A DNA stretch of 64,000 bases from a bacterium (lineage in GTDB: Bacteria; Myxococcota_A; Bradymonadia; UBA7976; UBA1532). The number at the start of each line of letters is the position of its first letter. Position 1 is the stretch's first letter. The translations under genes were made by a program, and so were the position numbers. The stretch is taken from contig JAUHYW010000006.1 in NCBI GenBank assembly GCA_030426085.1, forward strand, positions 1 through 64,000, in the 5' to 3' direction. Of this stretch, positions 17,501-25,261 are shown in pieces. The notes beneath the pieces were generated by a model, which searched no databases, was not told where the DNA came from, and saw only the letters and a list, made by a program, of their open reading frames with translations.

Positions 17501-20500
17501 ATGGGCGAGGTCGAGCGCTCGGTCGCGGTCTGGCGCACGGTGCTGGCCGAGGCTCCGGGGCACCCCGAGGCCCAGCGGGCGGTGGCCCGGCAGGCGGCGC
17601 GCCAGGAGGACTGGGCGCTGATGATCGAGCAGCTCGAGGCCCGCATCCGCGCGGCGCACGGGGCGGACGAGCGGGCCGATCTGCTGTGCGAGCTGGGGGT
17701 GCTGCACCAGCACCGGCGGGGCGACCCCGACGCGGCGGCCGAGGCCTACGCCCGGGCGCTGGCCGGGGCGCCGAGCCACCCCGACGCGCTGGTGGGCCAC
17801 GTCGAGCTGGCCCGCCGGGGCGCCGACGCGGCGGCGCTGGCCGGCCTCGCCGAGACGCTGAGCGGCCACATCGACCGCCGCCCGCAGACCGACGAGACGT
17901 TGCGCCCGCTGCTGGTCGACATCGAGCTGGACCGGGCGGCGCAGCACGTCGAGGACGGCGACGAGGACACCCCGCTTGCGATCCTGGAGCCCCTGCGGGC
18001 CCGGGCCCCGGGCGACGATCGGGTGGGGCAGGCGCTGGCCGACGCGCTCTACGGCGCGGGCGAGCTGCGGCGGGCGGCGGCGCTGTACGCCGAGCTGCCG
18101 ATGCCGACCGACCCCGGCGACGAGGGCGAGAGCCGGGCGAAGCAGCACCTGCGGCGGGCCCGCGCGCTGCGGGCGGCGGGCATCGACGACCCCGCGATGC
18201 GCCACTTCGAGGCGGCGACCGGGCACCCGACGACCCGGGCCTGCGCCCTCGAGCAGCTCGCGAACCTCCAGGAGCGCGCCGGCCGGTGGGAGGCCGCCGC
18301 CCGGCTGCGGGAGAAGCTGGCCGACGCGGTCGAGGATCCCCAGGCCCGGCGGGCGGCGTGGGTCGCCGCGGGGCTCATCCTCGAGCACCGGCTGGGCCGG
18401 GCGGTGCGGGCGATGCAGGCCTACGATCAGGCGGTGGACGCCGGGCTCGGCGAGCCGGTGCTGCTCGGGGGCATCCTGCGGCTGTACCGGGAGCAGGCCC
18501 GCCCCGAGCGCGTGCTCCAGGTCTCGGAGCGGCTGCTGGCCGGCGATCGCAGCTCGACTCGGCGAGCGGAGCTGTGGTGCGACCGGGCGTGGGCCCTGGA
18601 GGCCTCGGAGGATCGGGTCGGCGCCCGCGAGGCCCGGCGCACGGCGCTGGTCCACGATCCGGCCTCGGTCGAGGCGGCCGAGGGGCTGCTGAACGGGCTC
18701 GAGTCCGCCGGGGACGTGGAGCAGGCCGAGACGCTCGACGCCGCCCGAGCGGCGCTGGCGGGCTTGCAGGGCCCGGCTCGGGTGCCTCTTCTGATCGCGC
18801 TGCGGGACTGGACGGCGGGGCGGGCCGCGGCCGCGTTCGCCGGGCCGGCCGAAGCGCCGCCCGCGCCGGACGACGCACCGAGCGACGGGCCGAGCGACGC
18901 CGCCCCGCTCGAAGCGTCCGCCAGCGGGGCCCCACCCGACGCGCCCTCCCTCGGCGGGCCCGACGCCGCCGATGGATCAGCGGCCGACGCCTCGGTGATC
19001 AAAGCCTCCGCCCTCGACGACCTCCTCGTCCTCGACGACTCACTCGCCGAGGCCTCGGTGCTCGACGGGGACGCCCTCGACGACCTGCTCGTCTCCGAGG
19101 ACCCCGACGCCGACCCCTCGGTGCTCGACGCGTCGGCCCTCGACGACCTCGTCGCCCTCGATGACGCGCCTGCCCGGGCCCCGGCGCTCACCGACCCCGG
19201 CGGCTCCGTCGACGACCTCGACGAGCGGCCGGCGGACGACGACACCGGGCCGCCCACCGCCGCGCCACCGCCCGCGCCGGTCGCGCTGGACCCCGAAGCG
19301 GCCGCGGCTCTGGCCGCCGAGGCCGAGGTCTTCGCCGCCGAGCTGGTCGCGCTGCAGCCCGGGGACTACGACCACCGGGTGAAGCTGGCCGCCCTGCTCG
19401 CCGCCCGGGCCGATCGGACCGACGATCCCGACGCCGCCCGCGGCATCCGGGCCGAGGCGCTGCCCCACCGGCGGGCGGCGGTCCGGCTGCGGCCGGGCGC
19501 CACCGCCGACCTGCGGGCGCTGGCGAAGGCGTGCGACGGCGCCGGCCGCCCCCGCTGGAGCGCGCTGCCTCGGGGCCTGCTCGCCGCCATCGGCGTCGGC
19601 GACCCCCCGCCGCCGCTGCGGGACGCGCTGCCCGCCCCGCTGACCGCCACCGCCCGCAAGGCGCATCTGGCCGGTGATCCGTGGCGCACCCCAGCCGGGC
19701 TGCTGCTCAACGCGCTGCACGCCTGGATCGCCCGGCCCCTGGACGCGCTGCTGCGCGAGGCGCGGGGCGAGCCGGGGCGACCGGCGGCCGAGGTCGATCC
19801 GGCGCTGGCCGCCGAGGCGACGGCGGTCTCGAGCACGCTGGGGCTGGCCTTCCCCGCGATCCGTATCGACCCCGACGCGGACGCCCCGATGGATCTGGCC
19901 GGGCTGGCCCCGCCGGTCCCGGTGATCGGCCGGCCGCTGCTCGAGGTCGACGACCCCGCCATCCGCCGCTTCGAACTGGCCCGGGGCTTCGAACTGATGC
20001 GGGGCTGCGCGGCGCACGCGGCCTACGTGCCGGCCGGCGAGGCCCGGGCGCTCTTCGCCGCGGCGGTGGCCCTGGCCCGCCCCGACGAGGGCACCGAGTT
20101 CGCGCTGGGCATGCAGGCCCCGCCGGAGCGGGTCGGCTGGTGGGCCGAGCTGCTGCACGGGCTGCTCGACACCCGCCGGCTCGACGCCCTGTCCCGCTTC
20201 GCCGGCCCGGTGGCCCGGGGCCCGCGGGACGCCTTCACCCGCTGGGCCGAGGGCACCCGCCGGGCGGCCGATCGGGTCGGGCTGTGGGTCGCCGGCGACC
20301 CGGCGGCGGTCATCGGCTGGCTGTGGCAGAACGCGCCCGCTCTCGCCGAGCATCGCCCGGCGAGCCCCCGGGGGCTGCGCACGCTCATCGACGCCAGCTC
20401 CCGGATCGCCGCGGTGCACGAGGCGGCGTTCGACGACGGGATCTGGGCGCTGCTGGCCGCCGCCGACGCCCGGCTCGCCGAGGCGCCGGACGATGAATCG

Positions 20501-21877
20501 GCCGCGCCGTCGCTGATGGGCGACGGCCCCTCGCTGGACGACGTGGCGAGCGGCCGGGCGACGGTCGATGGGCTGTCGGTGGTCTCGGAGGCCGATCTGA
20601 CGGGCGACGCGCCGACGGTCGGGGCCCGCCCGTCGGTGGACGCGCTCGCGGCGGTGCTCTCGGCGGTGGGCGACGCCTCGATCGATGCCCGGGACGAGGC
20701 GCCGTCGGTCGATGCCGAGCCAGAGGGCGCCGCAGCCGGTGACACCGGGCCGCCCGCCGCGCTGGACGCCGAGCCGGCCACCTTCGAAGAGGGCGCCGAA
20801 GCGCAGGTCGAGCCGGTGTACGCCGACGCACAGGAGGCCCCCGACACCGCGCCGCCGGCGGCCATCGAGCCCGAGTCGGACGACGCGACCGACCCGCCCG
20901 CGCCCGCTGCTCCCGCGCCCCCTGCCTCCGAGCGCGACCCGTCCGACGGCCCACCCGGCGCCCCGCGCGACGCCGCCGACCCCCCCGCGGCCGACGGGCT
21001 GGCCGCGCTCGCCCACTGGGCCGAGACGATGGACGGCCTCTCCGAGAGCCAGCCGCCGCAGCTCGATCGCCCGGCCCCCCTCGACGTGCCCGCCGGCGCC
21101 CGGCTGGCCGATCCGCCCGACGCGACCCCGCCGTCGGCCGCCGCCGAGATCCACCTGCCCCCGTCCGACGCCTCGGCGATCCAGCCGCCGGACGAGAGCG
21201 TGCCCCACCCCGACGTGCCCTCGGCCCTCGAGCCGGACACCACCCCGCCCGGCCGGGTGCCCCCGGTCGACGGGGGCCTGTCCGACGCCCTGCGCGACGA
21301 TCGGGATCCGCTGGCCGATCTGGCCGCCGCCGCCGAGGCCGGCCCGCCCCGGGACCTCGTCGCCGACGCCGCCGCCACCCGGCTGGTCGGCGCAGCCGAG
21401 CCGGGCCCGGCCCGGGTGCAGCCGGGGCTGGATCACCTCTTCGACGATCTGGAGGGCCTGGGCCCCGACGCCGCCCCGACCGAGGCCGTGACCCGCGCCG
21501 ACCTGGGGCTGCCCGGCCCCGAGGCGCCCCCCGCGCCCGACTTCGAGGCCGACGCCGAGCCCACCGACGCCCACGACCGCGACGCCCTCGGCCTGTCCGA
21601 TCCGATCGACCGCGACGCGCTGCGCCGCCCGCGGCCCATCCCCGACGCCCTGCTCGCGCCGCCCGAAGCCCCGATCGCCACCCGTATCGAGGCCGCGCCC
21701 ACCCCGTCCGACCGCCCCACGCTCGACGATCTGAGGCCGCCGCCGGAGCGCCCGACCGACCTCGATCTGGCGATCCCCCAGCTCGACGAGGCGGGTGATC
21801 CCAGCGAGCGCACGATGGATGACATCGAGCCGATCGACGCCCCGATCGACACCTCCGACGAGCCCGGCCCCCGATGA
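11525..21877 (+). CDS. Giant 3,450-residue tetratricopeptide-repeat protein
   Basis: The ATG at 11525 fits the promoter and the divergent lptE start. There is no signal peptide. Residues about 20-2440 are near-continuous helical repeats of TPR/HAT type, with dozens of variants of A-x-x-A-x-x-A-W-R-x-V/L-L-x-x-x-P-x-D-x-E-A-L. Residues about 2440-2590 are an acidic low-complexity stretch with repeated SALDDLLVLDD-like units. Residues about 2590-2990 form a more globular helical region, and 2990-3450 an acidic Pro/Ala/Asp-rich disordered tail ending DTSDEPGPR. It is probably a cytoplasmic scaffold; no catalytic motif was seen. Its stop overlaps the next start (ATGA), tying it to a secreted metalloprotease-barrel protein. 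Confidence 0.85.
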   Translation: MIDNREAARWRRIVDALRAEAARLGDPRARSRKQVEIGDTLFDRLGDAYGAAEAWLTAIDTAPDAPDDALRRLERLARESKDGRLYQRWVSGLRRAGRWTAVIDLMGRRADALRDPRKRCKLRLEAARLCAEKRGDVAGARRLLVAAAEDADASTLERVRRPLMAHLRETPHDEEAATSLARLLARCERPDGAIELLVDTAAHLRDLTRKAALLYEAAFLCERAGRLERAPGLLRDAMVYDPRREAEVLARLDALEKARPDPLTADALLDALIDAWDGLGRPERSQSLLAGRISAATGRAETDLRLRQARHAEEVLGDARQAFSLYQGVAATAREPGPAIEGLRRTAGGRPGTFETIADLCTRRGLRAELAALCTDEAALRADDGERAALLHRAGTLYEAEGDLDAAMGRFVEAFKLRPRELKYLEAGERLYRQRGDWAMVDRLLGLKVDVHAEESDRRAARVEQAEIRWHRLRDALGAYDALRDALRRLGDTTAEDGAFGMLEQLVLDPVGFEAIAGGLRTRAETEDDGARRLVELAGLHLDLRDERALGLSLLHEALDRAPTDGGLFTDVATRVGRHAGADAEAELLRSAPKRPLPDADRVAALRRAGRLLERRDPGEALTVWQALLAIDPGDAAALESAIAVAEGLGPSAATAIVGLLEPAIAGRRGPGPTPERLTIWQRALARAQARRVSPEAERAAWLGLLDHVPDDAEALAALGPTLRAAGEHRLWAERLAAAVEAAEQGGDPAIERRVELADLHADRLGEPGEAARWLLPLARQARPDLRPRVFALLDAAGDGRAAVDLARRILKQLTGPADRTDPETDLPARIEAAERLVRLAEAEGDESATTVGLLALSALRPDDPRPALRLAELARRTGDDDALLVALDRLAGQTPGPRGTPLRREMARLLTDRKSDPAQAIEAWQAVLTDAADDTEALAALQRLHAREGDDETVHRLLWRRQAATVDPDDRVALLREAAVVAEFRLGSPGEAMRAWRAVLDLDPENADALDELIRLAEDEGEFRATLRAAEVRVRQLAGADRADLARRMAEICAGPLGDDAAAVDWWRIVSEAEPEDGEALEALAEDAEQRQAVGEALVLWGRLATRGRGRLQHRALRRRAELSAEAGDPEGAMRAWRALAEARPDDPEPWAALQKVAEAADDPDAVAEALAGRIARETGPDRVAAQRDRARLLDEMGDPDAIAAWEAVLDAEPHDHEALAAVEYLYGAAGRPREMMRALDMLVAVAEPARGIGRLAAAAERMEEAGDAVTAFECWRRVHHLRGDVDRESLDAMLRLADAAGRWAATAEALAVSAGRSDDVGEQRGLMLEAAGIRSARLGDDRWAFAQVQAACALDPAHPEPLERLAALAESLDDDESWAGLAEAAIQAAEAAPERRAELLARAADIHERRRRREDVAFALLARAFEGPDCVGGIGEAVEEALVRLAARGGRWPAVIELFDTRARLLPAPADQAALLHRLGAVLEVDADDPESAFEQYLLALQLAPTERAIRDAAHRLAQTLDMWPVVERVMRLALENAEGPRARAAVLRALAELQAGPLGDLDKSFETLKRAFALAPGDGEIGAALEDAAAARGATASLPDFYADEAGWAAQQDDRIALYRAAVAAYKAQGRQVEAARILRKLDRLLPGDADLADERLDLLRMADDARPLAAALDAQIERSRGARRLTLLRELAAVRAERLDDAEGAEDAWRRVLEARPHDGEAFDALTASLTGRKAWGALDDALARRVERTTAAARRALMRRRADLLHRRLGRPVEGFALLAEVSRAEPTDLDLLDVLARRAPIADAWGELVSCAERAVAVAPRARVAEVLMLIGRTARDRLDDPRKALSALSKALERRPDDLPLAKEVAALMRARRQFGPLVALHRRLGPDLVAEPGEHPAVVNARWSLALSGMLADRLYRVDEAITVTRELVAKQSLNTDAVRRLRALCLRAQDGPGLHDAVERLAGLATGVERLSTLVDGARALAGMGEVERSVAVWRTVLAEAPGHPEAQRAVARQAARQEDWALMIEQLEARIRAAHGADERADLLCELGVLHQHRRGDPDAAAEAYARALAGAPSHPDALVGHVELARRGADAAALAGLAETLSGHIDRRPQTDETLRPLLVDIELDRAAQHVEDGDEDTPLAILEPLRARAPGDDRVGQALADALYGAGELRRAAALYAELPMPTDPGDEGESRAKQHLRRARALRAAGIDDPAMRHFEAATGHPTTRACALEQLANLQERAGRWEAAARLREKLADAVEDPQARRAAWVAAGLILEHRLGRAVRAMQAYDQAVDAGLGEPVLLGGILRLYREQARPERVLQVSERLLAGDRSSTRRAELWCDRAWALEASEDRVGAREARRTALVHDPASVEAAEGLLNGLESAGDVEQAETLDAARAALAGLQGPARVPLLIALRDWTAGRAAAAFAGPAEAPPAPDDAPSDGPSDAAPLEASASGAPPDAPSLGGPDAADGSAADASVIKASALDDLLVLDDSLAEASVLDGDALDDLLVSEDPDADPSVLDASALDDLVALDDAPARAPALTDPGGSVDDLDERPADDDTGPPTAAPPPAPVALDPEAAAALAAEAEVFAAELVALQPGDYDHRVKLAALLAARADRTDDPDAARGIRAEALPHRRAAVRLRPGATADLRALAKACDGAGRPRWSALPRGLLAAIGVGDPPPPLRDALPAPLTATARKAHLAGDPWRTPAGLLLNALHAWIARPLDALLREARGEPGRPAAEVDPALAAEATAVSSTLGLAFPAIRIDPDADAPMDLAGLAPPVPVIGRPLLEVDDPAIRRFELARGFELMRGCAAHAAYVPAGEARALFAAAVALARPDEGTEFALGMQAPPERVGWWAELLHGLLDTRRLDALSRFAGPVARGPRDAFTRWAEGTRRAADRVGLWVAGDPAAVIGWLWQNAPALAEHRPASPRGLRTLIDASSRIAAVHEAAFDDGIWALLAAADARLAEAPDDESAAPSLMGDGPSLDDVASGRATVDGLSVVSEADLTGDAPTVGARPSVDALAAVLSAVGDASIDARDEAPSVDAEPEGAAAGDTGPPAALDAEPATFEEGAEAQVEPVYADAQEAPDTAPPAAIEPESDDATDPPAPAAPAPPASERDPSDGPPGAPRDAADPPAADGLAALAHWAETMDGLSESQPPQLDRPAPLDVPAGARLADPPDATPPSAAAEIHLPPSDASAIQPPDESVPHPDVPSALEPDTTPPGRVPPVDGGLSDALRDDRDPLADLAAAAEAGPPRDLVADAAATRLVGAAEPGPARVQPGLDHLFDDLEGLGPDAAPTEAVTRADLGLPGPEAPPAPDFEADAEPTDAHDRDALGLSDPIDRDALRRPRPIPDALLAPPEAPIATRIEAAPTPSDRPTLDDLRPPPERPTDLDLAIPQLDEAGDPSERTMDDIEPIDAPIDTSDEPGPR

Positions 21878-24800
21878 CCCGCGCCGCCGCGCTGCTGCTG
21901 CTGATCGGGGCGGCGATCCTGCCGATCGCCCCGGCCGCCGCCGGCGACGGCGCGATCGAGTGGCGCACCATCGAGACCCGCCACTTCCGGGTGAACTACC
22001 CCGCCGGCCTCGAGGCGGTGGCCCACCGCGCGGCCCGGCTCGGCGAAGAGGCGTGGGTCGTCATCGGCGACCTGTACGGCTACACCCCATCGGTCCGCCT
22101 CGAGATGTCGGTGACCGACTTCGGCGACTCGGCCAACGGATCGGCCACCGCCCTGCCCTACCCCCGCATAAGCCTGCTCGCCGCCCCGCCGTCCCTCGAC
22201 GGCAACCTCGCCGACTACGACGACTGGCTGCGCCTGCTCATCTTCCACGAGTTCGTGCACATCGTGCAACTCGACCGCATGTCGGGCCTGCCCGCCTGGA
22301 TCAGCGCCATCATCGGCCGCCAGCTCGCGCCCAACCAGGCCCTGCCGTCGTTCCTCCTCGAGGGCGGCGCGGTGTGGGCCGAGTCGGCCACCTCGGGGCG
22401 GGGGCGCATCCACTCGGCGATCTTCCGGGGCACGCTGCGGGCCCAGGCCCTCGCCGGGCAGCTCTACGGCCCCGACGTGATGACCCACCTGCCCTACGAG
22501 TGGCCCGGAGCCAACGTCTGGTACATGTACGGGGGCCACTTCTTCGACTGGCTCGCCCGGCGCCACGGGCCCGACGGCGCCGGCCGGCTGCACGACGCCA
22601 TCGGCAACGACCGCATCCCGTTCGGCATCAACCGGGCCGCCGTCGAGGCCTGGGGTCGGCCGATGGTCGACCTCATCGAGAGCTGGCAGGCCGAGCTGAC
22701 GGGCACCGCCGAGGCCGAGGCCGAGGCCCTGAGCGCCGCCGGCCTCACCGCGCTGCACCGGGTCACCACCGACGGCCAGCGCCACGGCGACCTGCGCTTC
22801 CACCCCGACGGGCACCTGTGGAGCCTCGACGGCGGCAACCAGGAGACCGGGGTCTACCGCCGCTCACCGGCGGCCCTCGCCGGTCCATCCGACCCGCCCG
22901 CCGAGCGCATGCTCGACTTCGAATCGGTGGGCAACTACGACCTGTGCCGGGGCGGCGAGGCCATCGTCTACGACCGCGCCGACCGCTTCCGGGGCACCTA
23001 CAGCCGCTACGACCTGTGGCATTACGACCGGCGCACCGCCACCGAGCGGCGCCTCACCCGGGGCGGCCGCATCCGGGAGCCGGGCTGCGCCCCCAATGGG
23101 CGATGGGCCGCCGCGATCCAGATCGTCGCCGGGCGCACCCGGCTGGTGCGGGTCGACTTCGCCGACGGCCGGATCTCGGTGCTCTACGACCCCGGCGACC
23201 TGAACCAGGTGGCCTTCCCCCGGGTCGCGCCCGACGGCGAGGCGGTCGTCGCGGTGCGGGTCAGCCAGAAGGCCGGGCGCGACCTGATCACAGTGCCCGC
23301 GCAGCCCGCCGCCAGCGCCCTCGACGACGCCCGCGCCGAGCGGGCCGTGCTCGGCGACCTCGGCCTCGCGCCCGGCGCCCCCCGGGCCGCGCCCGCCCGC
23401 CGCGACGCCGACGTGCGCACCGTCGGCGTCACCGGCGACCGGGCGCTCGAGCTGCAGCCGGCGTTCTCCCACGACGGCCGGTGGCTGCTCTACGCCAGCG
23501 ATCGCTCCGGCGTGTGGGACATCTACGCCCTGCGCTGGCCCGACGGCGCCACCCACCGGGCGACCCGCACCCTCACCGGGGCCCTCAACCCCGCGCTCTC
23601 CCCCGACGGCCGCACCCTGGCCATGCAGCTCGTCACCGCCGGCGGCCGGGACATCGTCACCGCGCCCTTCGCCCCCGACCTGCCGCTGCCCCCACCTCGC
23701 GACCCGCCCGCCGCCGAGCGCCCCGTCCCGTCGGCCGACCCGCTGCCGCTGCCCGACCGCCCCTACTCGCCGACCGACACCCTGTGGCCCGTCGGCTGGT
23801 CCCCCGCGTTCAGCTTCTCGTCGGCCCAGGAGAGCGCCAGCGCGCTGGGCCTCGAGGTCGTCGGCAGCGACCCGCTGGGCCACCACGCGTTCGTCGCCTC
23901 GCTGCGCACGACCCCCGAGACCGACAACATCGCCGTCAGCGCGGGCTACGCCCTGCGCCGCTACACCGCCACCCTCGACGTCAGCCTGAGCCACCAGACC
24001 CGGGCCCGGAACAACGGCGCGTTCTACGGCCTGGAGTACACCGACTTCCGCGAGCGGGTCACCAGCGGCAGCGTCGGCCTCTCGCTGCCGCTCAGCGCCG
24101 AGACCCGGGGCGCCAGCGTCGGCCTGCGCTACAGCTACAGCCACAGCACGCCCGCCGAGAACCCCCAGGTCGAGTTCGACCCGCTCGACTACGGCCCCCG
24201 CTTCCCCACCGGCCCCGAGCAGAACGGCTCGCTCAGCCTCTCGCTGGGCTACGGCGACGCCGACATCTGGCATCACGACGCCGTCTCGGTGGAGTCCGGC
24301 CGCTCGGCCAACATCACCCTGCGGGTGCGCCACCCGTGGCTGCTGTCGGACTACACCACCGCCGACGTCACCTGGAGCTATCGGGAGTACCTGCCCCTGT
24401 GGTGGCGCCACGTCATCGCGCTGCGCCTCTCGGGCGGCTTCGGGCGGGGCGACACCGGCCGGCGCATCATCTTCGGCCTCGGGGCCCCGCCCGAGCGGAG
24501 CTGGTTCCTCGACGCCCTCGACGGCATCGCCTACGGCAGCACCTTCCTGCGGGGCTACCCCGGCGGCACCGCCCGCGGCGACCGCTACATCCTGGGCACC
24601 GCCGAGTACCGGATGCCGCTGTTCGACGTCAGCCGGGGCCTCGCCACGCTGCCGCTCTTCCTGCGCCGGCTCAAGGTCGCCGCCTTCACCGACTGGGCCC
24701 AGGCCACCTCGCAGCCGCTCGGCTGGACCCGCGACGACTTCCTCTCGTCGGTCGGCGCCGAGCTGGTCAGCGAGGCCATCATCGGCTGGAAGCAGCCCTT

Positions 24801-24882
24801 CAGCCTGCGGCTGGGCTACGCCTGGGGCCTCGACGACGGCGGCGAAGGCCAGATGTACTTCTTCCTCGGCGGCTGGTACTGA
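21874..24882 (+). CDS. Secreted metalloprotease / beta-propeller / outer-membrane barrel fusion
   Basis: 1,002 aa. Cleavable signal (residues 1-23, ending AAAG). Residues about 30-230 are a gluzincin-like peptidase domain with zinc motif HEFVH (His125, Glu126, His129) and downstream Glu163 in SFLLEGGAVWAE as probable third ligand. Residues about 240-640 contain TolB-like propeller blades (FSHDGRWLLYASDRSGVWDIY, LSPDGRTLAMQLV). Residues about 665-1002 look like an Omp85/D15-type barrel: repeated amphipathic strands, an LRGYPGG motif (892-898) comparable to the VRGY loop motif, and an aromatic C-terminus (GGWY). It should sit in the outer membrane with the peptidase and propeller in the periplasm. 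Translationally coupled to the giant TPR gene. Confidence 0.8.
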   Translation: MTRAAALLLLIGAAILPIAPAAAGDGAIEWRTIETRHFRVNYPAGLEAVAHRAARLGEEAWVVIGDLYGYTPSVRLEMSVTDFGDSANGSATALPYPRISLLAAPPSLDGNLADYDDWLRLLIFHEFVHIVQLDRMSGLPAWISAIIGRQLAPNQALPSFLLEGGAVWAESATSGRGRIHSAIFRGTLRAQALAGQLYGPDVMTHLPYEWPGANVWYMYGGHFFDWLARRHGPDGAGRLHDAIGNDRIPFGINRAAVEAWGRPMVDLIESWQAELTGTAEAEAEALSAAGLTALHRVTTDGQRHGDLRFHPDGHLWSLDGGNQETGVYRRSPAALAGPSDPPAERMLDFESVGNYDLCRGGEAIVYDRADRFRGTYSRYDLWHYDRRTATERRLTRGGRIREPGCAPNGRWAAAIQIVAGRTRLVRVDFADGRISVLYDPGDLNQVAFPRVAPDGEAVVAVRVSQKAGRDLITVPAQPAASALDDARAERAVLGDLGLAPGAPRAAPARRDADVRTVGVTGDRALELQPAFSHDGRWLLYASDRSGVWDIYALRWPDGATHRATRTLTGALNPALSPDGRTLAMQLVTAGGRDIVTAPFAPDLPLPPPRDPPAAERPVPSADPLPLPDRPYSPTDTLWPVGWSPAFSFSSAQESASALGLEVVGSDPLGHHAFVASLRTTPETDNIAVSAGYALRRYTATLDVSLSHQTRARNNGAFYGLEYTDFRERVTSGSVGLSLPLSAETRGASVGLRYSYSHSTPAENPQVEFDPLDYGPRFPTGPEQNGSLSLSLGYGDADIWHHDAVSVESGRSANITLRVRHPWLLSDYTTADVTWSYREYLPLWWRHVIALRLSGGFGRGDTGRRIIFGLGAPPERSWFLDALDGIAYGSTFLRGYPGGTARGDRYILGTAEYRMPLFDVSRGLATLPLFLRRLKVAAFTDWAQATSQPLGWTRDDFLSSVGAELVSEAIIGWKQPFSLRLGYAWGLDDGGEGQMYFFLGGWY

Positions 24883-24937
24883 CCCGCCGCTCAAGAGCCG
24901 CGCGACACCCCCCAGAAGCGGGGCATCGGCCAGACGC

Positions 24938-25261
24938 TCAGACCTGATCCCGCAGCGCGACGAGCTCGCCCAGCGCCTTGGACGCCCCGTCCTGCCGGGC
25001 GCGCTCGATGCCCGCGTCCAGCACCGCCTCCGCCTCGTCCTCCCGCCCGTCGGCGATCAGCAGCTCGCCGAGCTGGAAGTAGGCGTAGTGATGCCCCGGC
25101 TCCAGCTTCAGCAGCCGCCGCAGCAGCGGCTCGGCCGCCTCGAGGGCGTCGTCCGCCTTGCGCTCCATCGCCAGCCCGTAGAGGGCGAAGCCGTCGTCCG
25201 GATCCTGCGCCAGCATGCCCTCCAGCGCCGCGACCCGCTGCGCGCGGCTCGAGCCGCTCAC
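24938..25261 (-). CDS. Small TPR protein
   Basis: 107 aa made of about two and a half TPR units: DDGFALYGLAMERKADDALEAA, PGHHYAYFQLGELLIADGREDEA and a final helix. There is no signal peptide, so it is probably a cytoplasmic adaptor. The GTG start at 25261 overlaps the serA stop (GTGA), so it is co-translated with serA. A second GTG one codon upstream is equally in frame. Its role in serine synthesis, if any, is not evident. Confidence 0.75.
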   Translation of the reverse strand: MSGSSRAQRVAALEGMLAQDPDDGFALYGLAMERKADDALEAAEPLLRRLLKLEPGHHYAYFQLGELLIADGREDEAEAVLDAGIERARQDGASKALGELVALRDQV

